Below are positions 14,148-21,488 of a DNA stretch of 21,488 nucleotides, one piece after another; position 1 is the first letter of the stretch, and every line of letters begins with the position of its first letter. A program made the translations under genes and the position numbers. The stretch comes from an uncultured Muribaculaceae bacterium (GTDB lineage: Bacteria > Bacteroidota > Bacteroidia > Bacteroidales > Muribaculaceae): assembly GCA_902494515.1 (NCBI GenBank), contig CABUTS010000047.1, positions 1 through 21,488 on the forward strand, given 5' to 3'. The notes beneath the pieces are model-generated. The model did not search any database. It had not been told where the DNA came from and saw only the letters and a program-made list of their open reading frames with translations.

Positions 14148-15179
14148 ATGGAACAAGAAGATTACGACATCCGCCGCGAATCCGTTCGCTCCGATTCCGA
14201 CGCCGATTTCGAGCGTGCCCTGCGCCCCCGCCGTTTCGATGACTTCTCCGGTCAGGACAAAGTCGTCGACAACCTGCGCGTGTTCGTGCAGGCTGCCCGC
14301 ATGCGCGGCGAGGCGCTCGACCACCTGCTCCTCTACGGTCCTCCCGGCCTCGGCAAAACCACCCTTTCGGCCATCATTGCCAACGAGTTGGGGGTCGGAT
14401 TCAAGGTAACCTCCGGCCCCGTGCTCGACAAGCCCGGCGACCTGGCCGGAATCCTGACCTCCCTCGAGGAGAACGACGTGCTGTTCATCGACGAAATCCA
14501 TCGCCTGAGCCCCGTAGTCGAGGAATACCTCTACTCGGCCATGGAGGATTACCGCATCGACATCATGATCGACAAGGGCCCCGGCGCGCGCTCCGTGCAG
14601 CTGACCCTCTCCCCCTTCACCCTCATAGGCGCCACGACCCGCAGCGGTCTGCTGACCTCGCCGCTGCGCGCCCGCTTCGGAATCCCCTGTCACTTAGAAT
14701 ATTACGACCACGAAATCCTCGAGAGGATCATCCTCCGCTCGGCCCGGCTGCTCAACGTGAAATGCTCCGCCGAGGCTGCCCACGAGATTGCCATGCGCTC
14801 CCGCGGGACGCCCCGTATCGCCAACCGCCTGCTGCGGCGCGTGCGCGACTTCGCCATGGTGAAGGGGTCCGGCGCCATCGACCCCGACATCGCCCGCTAC
14901 GCCCTCGAAGCGCTCAACATCGACCGCTACGGCCTCGACGAAATCGACAATAAGATTCTCTCGACAATCATCACGAAATTCAGCGGCGGACCCGTAGGTC
15001 TGTCGACTATCGCTACGGCCATCGGCGAGGATGCCGGGACCGTGGAGGAGGTTTACGAACCGTTCCTCATCAAAGAGGGCTTCATCAAGCGCACCCCGCG
15101 TGGCCGTCAGGTCACCGACCTGGCCTGGGAGCACCTCGGCATCGACCGCCTGAACTACGGCAGTCTGTTTGATAACTGA
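14148..15179 (+). CDS. ruvB: Holliday junction branch-migration helicase RuvB
   Basis: RuvB is the hexameric AAA+ motor that, with RuvA, drives branch migration of Holliday junctions. The product (343 residues) is full length. It shows Walker A GPPGLGKTT (residues 64-72), Walker B FIDEIHR (D115, E116), the sensor 1 region IGATTRSGLL, the arginine-finger and sensor 2 parts (PLRARFGIPCHLEYY; RGTPRIANRLLRRVRDFA), and the C-terminal winged helix (EPFLIKEGFIKRTPRGRQVTDLAWEHLGI). I chose ATG 14148 over an in-frame TTG at 14136 that falls within the -7 box. It ends 7 nt before the flippase start; ruvB followed by a polysaccharide flippase is an arrangement I recall from other Bacteroidales. Confidence 0.97.
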   Translation: MEQEDYDIRRESVRSDSDADFERALRPRRFDDFSGQDKVVDNLRVFVQAARMRGEALDHLLLYGPPGLGKTTLSAIIANELGVGFKVTSGPVLDKPGDLAGILTSLEENDVLFIDEIHRLSPVVEEYLYSAMEDYRIDIMIDKGPGARSVQLTLSPFTLIGATTRSGLLTSPLRARFGIPCHLEYYDHEILERIILRSARLLNVKCSAEAAHEIAMRSRGTPRIANRLLRRVRDFAMVKGSGAIDPDIARYALEALNIDRYGLDEIDNKILSTIITKFSGGPVGLSTIATAIGEDAGTVEEVYEPFLIKEGFIKRTPRGRQVTDLAWEHLGIDRLNYGSLFDN

Positions 15180-15186
15180 TTATTCT

Positions 15187-16665
15187 ATGGCTTCAATTAA
15201 GTCGCTGTTCAAAGATACAGCAATCTACGGCCTGAGCTCCATCGTCGGCAGGTTCCTCAACTGGTGCCTGGTGCCGATGTACACCTATATGTTCGCCGCG
15301 CGCGAATACGGCATCGTCACCAACGTCTACGCCTACGTGGCCCTGGCCCTGGTGATTCTGACCTACGGCATGGAGACCGGCTTCTTCCGTTTCGCCAACC
15401 ATGAGCGCTGGAAAGACCCCACGGAGGTGTTCTCCACGGCGCTTATCTCCTTAGGTGTCAGCTCCGTGCTGTTCATCATCGCCGGCTGTGCCCTCTCGCC
15501 GGAACTCGCTTCGGCATTGGACTGCGGCGCCCATCCGTCGTTCATCTGGATGATGGTGATAACCGTCGGCATCGACGCCTACACGTCGCTCCCCTTCGCC
15601 TACCTCCGCTACCGCAAGCGCCCCATCCGCTTCGCCACACTGAAACTCATCTCCATAGCCCTGAACATCGGCCTGAACCTTTTCTTCATCATCCTCTGCC
15701 CCTGGCTGATGGAGGTAGCCCCCGGCGCGGTCGGCTGGTTCTACGACCCGACGTTCGGCATCGGCTACATCTTCCTGGCGAACCTGATCAGCTCCCTGAC
15801 GGTGCTCCTGCTGCTCTTCCCGGAGATCACCTCCGTGCCTTACCGCTTCAACACACGCCTTTGGAAGGAGATGCTCCTCTACAGCTACCCGATTCTGATT
15901 CTCGGCATCGCCGGAATCATGAACCAGACCCTCGACAAAATCCTCTACCCGATGCTGATTCCCGACAAGGTCGCCGCCATGTCGGGCCTCGGTATCTACG
16001 GTGCAAACTATAAAATCGCCATCGTTATGGTGATGTTCACCCAGGCGTTCCGCTTCGCCTACGAGCCGTTTATCTTCGCCCAGAACAAAGAGGCGGCCAA
16101 GGGGGATAAAATCGCCTCCTACCGCCAGGCCATGAACTGGTTCGTGGCCTTCGGACTGCTGATTTTCCTCGGGGTGATGTTCTTCCTGCCGGTGCTGAAA
16201 TATTTTATTTCGCCGCAGTACTTCGAGGGACTGCGGGTTGTGCCGATCATCATGATGGCGGAGTTCTTCGCCGGGATTTTCTTCAACCTCTCGCTCTGGT
16301 ACAAGCTCTCGGACCAGACCATCTGGGGAACATGGTTCTCGCTGATGGGACTGGCAGTGACGGTGGCGCTGAACATCGTTCTTGTTCCGGTTTTCGGCTA
16401 CATGGGGTGCGCCTGGGCGGCTTTCGCCTGCTACGGCTTCATGATGGTTGCCTCCTGGGCCGTCGGCCAGAAGAAATACCCGATTCCCTACGACCTCAGG
16501 CTCCTCGGGGTCTATATGCTCGCCGCCATGGCCCTCTGGGGCATAGGCTCGGCGCTGACCTCCGGAAACAACTGGATTGACTTCCCGCTCCGCACCCTGC
16601 TCCTTGTTGCCTTCTGCGGCTCAGTCCTCTTCTTCAACCGCCTCCCGGGCCTCAAAGCCAGATAA
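15187..16665 (+). CDS. Wzx-type polysaccharide flippase (MOP/MVF superfamily)
   Basis: The product (492 residues) is an integral inner-membrane protein with about 12-14 hydrophobic helices. It matches the polysaccharide transporter family that flips undecaprenyl-linked glycans to the periplasm. The N-terminal helix pair (LFKDTAIYGLSSIVGRFLNWCLVPMYTYMF, then EYGIVTNVYAYVALALVILTYGMETGFFRF) is typical. Later segments such as YSYPILILGIAGIMNQTLDKI and GIYGANYKIAIVMVMFTQAFRFAYEPFIF are also characteristic. ATG 15187 is used because the earlier in-frame ATG at 15169 lies inside ruvB. The neighbouring glycosyltransferases support a role in O-antigen, capsule or exopolysaccharide export. Substrate is unknown. 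Confidence 0.92.
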   Translation: MASIKSLFKDTAIYGLSSIVGRFLNWCLVPMYTYMFAAREYGIVTNVYAYVALALVILTYGMETGFFRFANHERWKDPTEVFSTALISLGVSSVLFIIAGCALSPELASALDCGAHPSFIWMMVITVGIDAYTSLPFAYLRYRKRPIRFATLKLISIALNIGLNLFFIILCPWLMEVAPGAVGWFYDPTFGIGYIFLANLISSLTVLLLLFPEITSVPYRFNTRLWKEMLLYSYPILILGIAGIMNQTLDKILYPMLIPDKVAAMSGLGIYGANYKIAIVMVMFTQAFRFAYEPFIFAQNKEAAKGDKIASYRQAMNWFVAFGLLIFLGVMFFLPVLKYFISPQYFEGLRVVPIIMMAEFFAGIFFNLSLWYKLSDQTIWGTWFSLMGLAVTVALNIVLVPVFGYMGCAWAAFACYGFMMVASWAVGQKKYPIPYDLRLLGVYMLAAMALWGIGSALTSGNNWIDFPLRTLLLVAFCGSVLFFNRLPGLKAR

Positions 16666-16668
16666 GGA

Positions 16669-16683
16669 CGAGCCGCAGGCTCG
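16669..16683 (+). terminator. Short hairpin after the flippase gene
   Basis: CGAGCC (16669-16674) and GGCTCG (16678-16683) form a 6-bp GC stem with a 3-nt loop, 4 nt after the stop codon. No U-run follows, so it may be an attenuator or just part of the repeat-rich gap. Confidence 0.3.
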
Positions 16684-16688
16684 CCCCA

Positions 16689-16795
16689 CGGTTGCCTTCG
16701 GCGCCGGGGTTGGTTTTCTTGGTTACCCCCGGCCTTCCCGGCTGTTGCCTCCGGGCTTCCCGGTTGCCTACGGCGCCGGGGTTGGTTTCTTGGTT
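16689..16795. repeat. Direct repeats in the flippase-GT4 gap
   Basis: A 36-nt sequence starting cggttgccttcggcgccggg (16689-16724) recurs nearly identically as 35 nt at 16761-16795, 72 nt downstream. Pieces of it (cttcccgg, gttgcct) fill the space between. The 203-nt gap (16666-16868) therefore looks built from a decayed GC-rich repeat. Frames crossing it upstream of the GT4 ATG are low-complexity and are not accepted as coding. Confidence 0.75.
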
Positions 16796-16868
16796 GCCGC
16801 AGGCCCTGATTCTCTTGGTTTTACCTTCTTTTTTGTTACTGTTCAGGCTGCTTGCAGCCGTCTTTATC

Positions 16869-18131
16869 ATGCGAATAGCTCTGCTAAGCACTAATTACGA
16901 CCTCGGAGGCGCCGCGGTGGTTACCCGGCGGCTCTGCGATGCCCTGCGCGATGCCGGGGAGGATGCCCGTATGGTGGTAGTCCGCCCGGGCGGCTACTCC
17001 GGTGCCCCGGGCCAGACCCCCGCGGAGGTAATCCCGAAGGGGCAGTGGCGATGGCCGTTCCTGCGGGAGCGCGCCGAACTGTGGCTCCGCGGCGTCCCCC
17101 GCAAGGATGTCTTCAAGGTCTCTACGGGCAAATACGGCGTGGATCTCCCCTCGCAACCCTTTGTGCAGCAGGCTGATGCGGTGCTGGTGAACTGGGTTTC
17201 GCAGGGGTTCCTGTCGCTCGACGGCTTCGAGGAAATCCTGAAAACCGGCAAGCCGGTGATCTACACCCTCCACGACCTCTGGGCGGCCACCGCCCTCTGC
17301 CACCTCCCCGGCGAGTGTCGCGGATATTGCGACGGCTCGGACTGCCGCAACTGCCCGTATCCCGGGCGCTTCGGACGTAAGCTCCCCGCCGAAATCCGGG
17401 AGCTCAAGGCCCGGCTGTGGAGCTATCCCAACCTCCGGCTTGTGGCTGTCAGCCACTGGCAGCGCGACATGGCGCTGAAATCCCCCCTTCTCAAAGACAA
17501 ACAGATCGAGGTCATCCCGCACCCCTTCCCGGTGGAGCTATATCAGCCCGGCGAGAAGGTTGACAAGGAGGGCAGACGCCTCGTGGTGATGGCCGCGGCG
17601 CGTCTCGACGACCCCGTCAAGGACCTTCCGGCGGCGGTCGATGCCCTGAACACCTTCGCATGGGAGTATCCCGCCGACGCCGAAGGGGTGGAGTTTGCCT
17701 TTGTCGGCGAACTGCGCGACGACAGCGAGTTGAAACGCCTGCGGGTGCCGTACCGCCATCTCGGCCTGCTCCCGCCGGAGCTGCTCCGCGACCTCTATGC
17801 CCGCGCCACAGCCGTGATTTCCTCCTCGAAATATGAAACGATGGGCGCTACCCTTATGGAAGGGATGGCCGCCGGGGCAATCCCGGTCAGCTACGGCGAC
17901 GCCGGCCAGACCGACATCATCACCGACGCCGTCAACGGCTTTCTGGCACCCCGCCACGACCCCGCGTCGCTGGCTTTCGCCCTTTCGCTGGCCCTTCAGA
18001 CCGCAAGGATGGCGCAGCCCGGGCCTGCAGAATCGCTCGAACGCGGGCTGCCGGAATTCCTCCACAACGAGGTCGCGCGGCGTTTTTCCCCCGCCGCTAT
18101 AGCCGCCCGTTACCTCTCCCTTTTAAAATAG
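16869..18131 (+). CDS. GT4-family glycosyltransferase with a cysteine cluster
   Basis: The product (420 residues) is a GT-B-fold retaining glycosyltransferase, probably cytoplasmic or membrane-associated and acting on a lipid-linked glycan. The start at 16869 is chosen because MRIALLSTNYDLGGAA is the standard N-terminal strand and Gly-rich loop; upstream codons lie in repeats. The donor-site EX7E motif is present (E323, E331 in YETMGATLMEGMAAG). A cysteine cluster after the HDLWAATALC segment (C144, C150, C154, C159, C162) could bind metal or form a structural knuckle. Similar Cys-rich inserts are familiar in WcaC-like GT4 enzymes of Bacteroidota. The sugar donor cannot be read from sequence. 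Confidence 0.9.
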   Translation: MRIALLSTNYDLGGAAVVTRRLCDALRDAGEDARMVVVRPGGYSGAPGQTPAEVIPKGQWRWPFLRERAELWLRGVPRKDVFKVSTGKYGVDLPSQPFVQQADAVLVNWVSQGFLSLDGFEEILKTGKPVIYTLHDLWAATALCHLPGECRGYCDGSDCRNCPYPGRFGRKLPAEIRELKARLWSYPNLRLVAVSHWQRDMALKSPLLKDKQIEVIPHPFPVELYQPGEKVDKEGRRLVVMAAARLDDPVKDLPAAVDALNTFAWEYPADAEGVEFAFVGELRDDSELKRLRVPYRHLGLLPPELLRDLYARATAVISSSKYETMGATLMEGMAAGAIPVSYGDAGQTDIITDAVNGFLAPRHDPASLAFALSLALQTARMAQPGPAESLERGLPEFLHNEVARRFSPAAIAARYLSLLK

Positions 18132-18169
18132 ATGCAATAAAAACCGATTGGGAACGTTTAATAGTAAAA

Positions 18170-19174
18170 ATGACGCAAATGGTCCATACAGAAAATGTTC
18201 CCGAAATTTCGGTGATTGTGCCGGTCTACAATGTAGAGCGGTGGCTGGGGCGCTGTCTTGACTCGATTCTGAACCAGTCGTTCAGCGACCTGGAGGTGGT
18301 TTGTGTCAATGACTGCTCCCCCGACGCCTCTGCATCTGTTCTCGAGGAATACGCAGCCCGCGACCCGCGCGTCCGGATTGTGAACCACTCTGAAAACAAA
18401 GGACTTATGGCAACCCGTGCCACCGGACGTGATGCTGCCCGCGGTCGCTATTATTGCTTCGTGGACTCCGATGACACCATCCCAGCTGGCTCCCTCAAGG
18501 CGCTCCACGACAAGGCCGAGGCCACCGGCGCCGACATCGTCGTCGGGGATCTGTATTATCACAACACTAAAGGCAGCAATCTCCTGCGCTCCCGCCGCAA
18601 AGCTGCCGGCCCTCACGGTCTGGAATATTTAAGGTTGATTCTTGGAAAAGCAATCACGTCGCTTTGCGGCAATCTATTCCGCGCGACTATTTTCACTGAC
18701 CATCAGTATCAGCTGATTCCCGGCCAGCAATTTTGGGAAGACCGCATATTGTTGACCCAGATTCTGACAGTCGTCCGTCCGAAAGTCGCAGTAGTTGAAG
18801 CTCCGGCTTATGACTACATCATGAACACGGCTTCGCTATCCCGCAGCAAACAATCCAGGGAATTTATCCGCGGCAACCTCTCGGCGCTGTTCTGGTGCTA
18901 CGACTATCTGAACCGGAATTACCCGGAGGTGCGAGCTGATAATCGCCGCCTGCTTACCCGCAACCTCAGCCTGTGGCTTGAGCGGGGAACTCCGGTGAAA
19001 TTCCTTGAAACAATTCACCCGGATGTCCGGGAGCTGCTCCGCTTCTCCAACATCCGGGCCATCACCTCCCCCCGATTTGCCTTCCACACCGCAATGTGCC
19101 GCAAATCAAGACTCTACGGATTAGGAGCCACCGCCGGTCGCCGCCTCATCCGCAAAATCCAAGGCAAAGACTAA
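18170..19174 (+). CDS. GT2-family glycosyltransferase
   Basis: This is a GT-A-fold inverting enzyme of 334 residues. It opens with the hallmark PEISVIVPVYNVERWLGRCLDSILNQSFSDLEVVCVNDCSPD, then NKGLMATRATGRDAARGRYYCFVDSDD with the metal-binding DxD (D99, D101). The acceptor half includes the WEDRILL segment (the ED acidic pair often acting as catalytic base). The start could equally be ATG 18179. The gene lies 38 nt after the preceding GT4 stop. EpsJ- or WaaA-neighbour-like roles are possible, but donor and acceptor are unknown. Confidence 0.92.
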   Translation: MTQMVHTENVPEISVIVPVYNVERWLGRCLDSILNQSFSDLEVVCVNDCSPDASASVLEEYAARDPRVRIVNHSENKGLMATRATGRDAARGRYYCFVDSDDTIPAGSLKALHDKAEATGADIVVGDLYYHNTKGSNLLRSRRKAAGPHGLEYLRLILGKAITSLCGNLFRATIFTDHQYQLIPGQQFWEDRILLTQILTVVRPKVAVVEAPAYDYIMNTASLSRSKQSREFIRGNLSALFWCYDYLNRNYPEVRADNRRLLTRNLSLWLERGTPVKFLETIHPDVRELLRFSNIRAITSPRFAFHTAMCRKSRLYGLGATAGRRLIRKIQGKD

Positions 19175-19188
19175 CCCCCGGTTGAATT

Positions 19189-19237
19189 GCTAATCGCTAA
19201 TTGCTAATTCCTAATTCCTAATCGCTAATTTCTAATT
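19189..19237. repeat. Seven tandem heptamers just upstream of a glycosyltransferase start
   Basis: The sequence 19189-19237 divides exactly into gctaatc, gctaatt, gctaatt, cctaatt, cctaatc, gctaatt and tctaatt. It ends 4 nt before the ATG at 19242, so it covers the whole position of a ribosome-binding region. A period of 7 is not a multiple of 3, but the repeat lies outside the coding frame, so copy changes would alter leader length rather than frame. Confidence 0.9.
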
Positions 19238-19241
19238 GCCC

Positions 19242-20300
19242 ATGCGCTCCCCCAAAGTCTTCACGGTCGGCCCATCCCTGAAAGGCACAGGGGGAATGGC
19301 ATCGGTATTGTGCAGCTATAAGCGTTGTATTCCCGGTTTTCATTTCTCGGCCACGAACTCCTGCCACGGTACTTTTGCCGGGTTGTTTAATCTGGTCGGG
19401 ACACTTGTGAAGATGCCTTTCTGCCGTATGGCGGGTTACAATATACTGCACGTCCATGGATGTTCAGGTAAGTCGTTCATACGCAAGCGGTTTGTGATGG
19501 CGTGGGGCAGATTGCTGGGTTTCCGCATTGTTTTTCACTGCCACGGGGGTGGTTTCGTGGATTTCTCGGAAAAGTATGGAGCAGGACGGATATCTCATGT
19601 TCTGCGAAAGTGTTCGGCCGTGATTGTTCTTGGGCAATATTGGAAGGAAACTTTTGCCCGCAACTTCGGTGTGGCTGATGCGTTTATCCTGCCGAATATT
19701 GTGGAGAAGCCCCGGAAAGAGCCTGAATACAGAACTGACATCAGCAAAGATTCGCCGCTCAGGGTTGTGTTCTTAGGAACTATCGCCCGTAACAAAGGTA
19801 TATATGACATTGTTGAAGCCCTCCGGCGGCTTCGCGACGAATATGAAGGTCGCATTGAGGTGACATTCGCCGGGGACGGTGAGATTGACCGGCTCCGCGA
19901 GGCAATCGACAACGCCGGTGTCGGCTCCATGACCAAAGTTGTCGGTAAAGTGCTTGGTGAAAGCAAGTCCCGGCTATTGGACAGCTCTGATCTGATGCTC
20001 CTGCCGTCGTATTATGAGGGGCTTCCGATTACACTTTTGGAGGCTTGTGCGTGGGGGATGCCGTCGGTTTCGACCCCCGTAGGCTCCATCGCGGAGCTGA
20101 TTCACGACGGCGTTAACGGCACGCTCGTCGAGCCGGGTCATCCGGAGCAGATCGCTGCCGCGCTCCGCAAATATGTCGACAACCCCGAACTTCTGGCTGA
20201 GCATGGAAGCGCCGCCCGTCAGGCCGTTGCCCCTCATTTCCCTGAGAACGTGACCGCAAAGCTGCAAGAAATATATTCGTTTGTAAGTTCTAAATCCTGA
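19242..20300 (+). CDS. GT4-family glycosyltransferase
   Basis: The product (352 residues) has the GT-B layout. The N-terminal half has the FTVGPSLKGTGGMASV glycine loop, ILHVHGCSGKSFIRKRFVMAW and FHCHGG. The donor half has LRVVFLGTIARNKGIYDIVEALRRL, EVTFAGDGEIDRL and the EX7E motif (E259, E267 in YYEGLPITLLEACAWGMP). The start at ATG 19242 is preferred to an in-frame TTG at 19236 inside the heptamer repeat. It is followed after only 5 nt by the ATP-grasp gene, suggesting a joint transcript. Base composition is somewhat less GC-rich than in the flippase and first GT4, as often seen in variable polysaccharide genes. Confidence 0.92.
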   Translation: MRSPKVFTVGPSLKGTGGMASVLCSYKRCIPGFHFSATNSCHGTFAGLFNLVGTLVKMPFCRMAGYNILHVHGCSGKSFIRKRFVMAWGRLLGFRIVFHCHGGGFVDFSEKYGAGRISHVLRKCSAVIVLGQYWKETFARNFGVADAFILPNIVEKPRKEPEYRTDISKDSPLRVVFLGTIARNKGIYDIVEALRRLRDEYEGRIEVTFAGDGEIDRLREAIDNAGVGSMTKVVGKVLGESKSRLLDSSDLMLLPSYYEGLPITLLEACAWGMPSVSTPVGSIAELIHDGVNGTLVEPGHPEQIAAALRKYVDNPELLAEHGSAARQAVAPHFPENVTAKLQEIYSFVSSKS

Positions 20301-20305
20301 AGATA

Positions 20306-21229
20306 ATGTCCGAGTCTCTACATACTCCCAGAGAGGAAAACCTGATCAACCGCTCTCGTGGTGTACATATGCTGCTAAAGGGTTTAGCTCCTGTTATGGG
20401 GCTGATGCCAAAGAGACTTTATTGTTTCCGCTATTACCACAAGTCGGGAAAGAAACTTAATCTCAAGCATCCCGATGAGCTGCAGGGCTGGATTATGGCC
20501 AACTATTACCGCGACCTGAAGGACCCGCAGAAGCGTGAAACTCTGGCCCGGCTTACTGATAAGTTGGCTGTCAGGGAGTTTGTTAAAGAGCGTGTTGGCG
20601 ATAAGTACCTGACGAAGCTTTACGGCCGCTGGCGGAAGGTGAAGGATGTTGATATTGACGCTCTTCCGGGAGATTGCGTCATTAAGACCAACAACGGCTG
20701 TGGCACTAATTTTATTCTCCGCGCCGGCCAGCCTCGCGACAAGAAGGCCATCAGGGAGAAACTCAGCGACTGGATGTCCTATCCGTTCGGCAAGCTCTCG
20801 GGGCAGCCGCATTACAATTATATCAGACCGGAGATTCTCGCTGAGGAATATCTTGTGCAGGCTCCGGGCGACGACAGCCTTCCCTATGATTATAAGTTCT
20901 ATTGTTTCAACGGCGTACCGCAGTTCTTGGTAGTGTTTACCGGGCGTTCGTTCAGCAGCCATAAGACCAACAATTATGTCTTTACTCCCGATTGGGAGTG
21001 GATACCCGACGGCGCGCGTGTAACGCCGGAAGGGATGGTTGACAAGCCCGTGAATTACGGCGAGATGCTGGAGGTTGTCCGGAAGCTCGCCGCAGGTTTC
21101 GAGTTTGTGCGGGTTGACTTATATTCGGTAGGGCGGCGGATTGTCTTTGGCGAAATGACATTCACCCCGGACGTTTATATGCCTCTGTCCGATGCGCTGC
21201 TCTCGCGCAGCGTCCCTACCCGCCGATAG
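20306..21229 (+). CDS. TupA-like ATP-grasp family protein
   Basis: The product (307 residues) resembles the TupA-like ATP-grasp group found in capsule and teichuronopeptide loci. Matching segments are KLNLKHPDELQGWIMANYYRD, LTDKLAVREFVKERVGDKYLTKLYG (lid and entry region), DCVIKTNNGCGTNFI (nucleotide-contacting K-T-N-x-G-x-G strand-loop), EEYLVQ, PYDYKFYCFNG and FEFVRVDLYSVGRRIVFGEMTF, with Glu and Asp positions fit for Mg-ATP. Such enzymes form an amide or ester bond with ATP, so it may link an amino acid or similar group to the glycan. This role is inferred from neighbours and family. It starts 5 nt after the GT4 stop and is the last gene of the cluster in view. Confidence 0.82.
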   Translation: MSESLHTPREENLINRSRGVHMLLKGLAPVMGLMPKRLYCFRYYHKSGKKLNLKHPDELQGWIMANYYRDLKDPQKRETLARLTDKLAVREFVKERVGDKYLTKLYGRWRKVKDVDIDALPGDCVIKTNNGCGTNFILRAGQPRDKKAIREKLSDWMSYPFGKLSGQPHYNYIRPEILAEEYLVQAPGDDSLPYDYKFYCFNGVPQFLVVFTGRSFSSHKTNNYVFTPDWEWIPDGARVTPEGMVDKPVNYGEMLEVVRKLAAGFEFVRVDLYSVGRRIVFGEMTFTPDVYMPLSDALLSRSVPTRR

Positions 21230-21288
21230 CCTCCTCCATAGCAAAGCCCCCCGGCGCCCAATCGTGGTACAACCGTCCGCGGTGGCAT

Positions 21289-21320
21289 CTTGAAGCCTGT
21301 CTGTAAAAGTTCTAACTTTG
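21289..21320 (+). promoter_or_regulatory. Promoter of the partial right-edge gene
   Basis: TAACTTTG (21313-21320) matches the -7 consensus. CTTG at 21289-21292, 20 nt upstream, is a near match to the -33 TTTG. The expected start near 21326 is about 11 nt before the ATG at 21337. Confidence 0.5.
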
Positions 21321-21336
21321 CCATAAAATTGAGATT

Positions 21337-21488
21337 ATGGAAAAAGTCGAACTTTACAGGCAGGTTTTCTATGCGTTTAAGGATTTGTGCTCAAGCGGCC
21401 AACAGTATTGCTCCTTCAATGACTATTGCAGGATTCGCGGTGTGCGGCAATCCATGATGCGGCAGATTTTAAAGAAAGAGTTTCAGCC
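21337..21488 (+). CDS. Partial small protein, possibly an insertion-sequence accessory gene
   Basis: Only the first 50 codons are in the window. The translation starts MEKVELYRQVFYAFKDLC, then CSFNDYCRIRGVRQSMMRQIL and KKEF. This pattern (a short helix, a YCRxxGV-type turn, then a basic helix) resembles helix-turn-helix accessory proteins encoded at the front of some Bacteroidota insertion sequences (IS66-like units come to mind). I cannot confirm the family from so short a piece. It has its own promoter and lies 107 nt after the polysaccharide cluster, so it is probably not part of it. No terminal inverted repeat is visible between 21230 and 21337. Confidence 0.45.
   Translation, partial: MEKVELYRQVFYAFKDLCSSGQQYCSFNDYCRIRGVRQSMMRQILKKEFQ

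Noticed and set aside
16692..16868. N-terminal extension of the first GT4 from an upstream ATG
   Set aside because: The extension translates the GC-rich repeats, whereas MRIALLSTNY at 16869 is the expected first strand of the GT-B fold.

Overview
The window reads as chromosomal DNA of a GC-rich gut-type member of the Bacteroidales (phylum Bacteroidota). Evidence for this is a SusC/SusD pair, several TAnnTTTG -7 boxes typical of the Bacteroidota sigma factor, C-terminal tails resembling type IX secretion (T9SS) sorting domains, a Bacteroidota-type lipoprotein M28/glutaminyl cyclase, and the absence of clear Shine-Dalgarno sequences. A Muribaculaceae-like origin is plausible but is only an inference.

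Region 1 (about 1-9250) is the remains of a host-glycan utilisation locus. It holds an M6-family metalloprotease relic lacking its N-terminus and its whole catalytic core. Next is a GH85 endo-beta-N-acetylglucosaminidase whose 1075-codon frame is cut by an in-frame TGA (4039) and an in-frame TAG (5116). A SusC-type TonB-dependent transporter with an STN domain follows; its middle is deleted with a frame change near 6410. Last is an apparently intact SusD lipoprotein. GH85 enzymes cut the chitobiose core of N-glycans, so the ancestral locus probably harvested host N-glycans. Four damaged loci or tails in about 9 kb, against intact genes elsewhere, point to a decaying locus, or to assembly error that should be excluded.

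Region 2 (about 9250-15180) is housekeeping: an M28 glutaminyl-cyclase-like lipoprotein overlapping sufE, a POT-family peptide transporter, a convergent SpoU/TrmH RNA methyltransferase, then rbfA and ruvB. The trmH and rbfA promoters are divergent and overlap in a 10-bp inverted repeat. The 402-bp rbfA-ruvB gap carries a pair of inverted REP-like palindromes around a short tandem array, followed by a 16-bp tandem repeat.

Region 3 (15187-21229) is a surface-polysaccharide cluster directly after ruvB: a Wzx-type flippase, a GT4, a GT2, a second GT4 and a TupA-like ATP-grasp protein. Together they would build and flip a lipid-linked glycan, with the ATP-grasp enzyme perhaps adding a non-sugar group. 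Two of its gaps hold short repeats, including seven copies of a heptamer just before the second GT4 start. The window ends in the first 50 codons of a small gene with its own promoter, possibly an insertion-sequence accessory gene.

I found no rRNA, tRNA, CRISPR array, prophage or recognised defence system. I did not find a convincing undescribed multi-gene system. The most unusual signals are the clustered gene lesions and the structured intergenic repeats.
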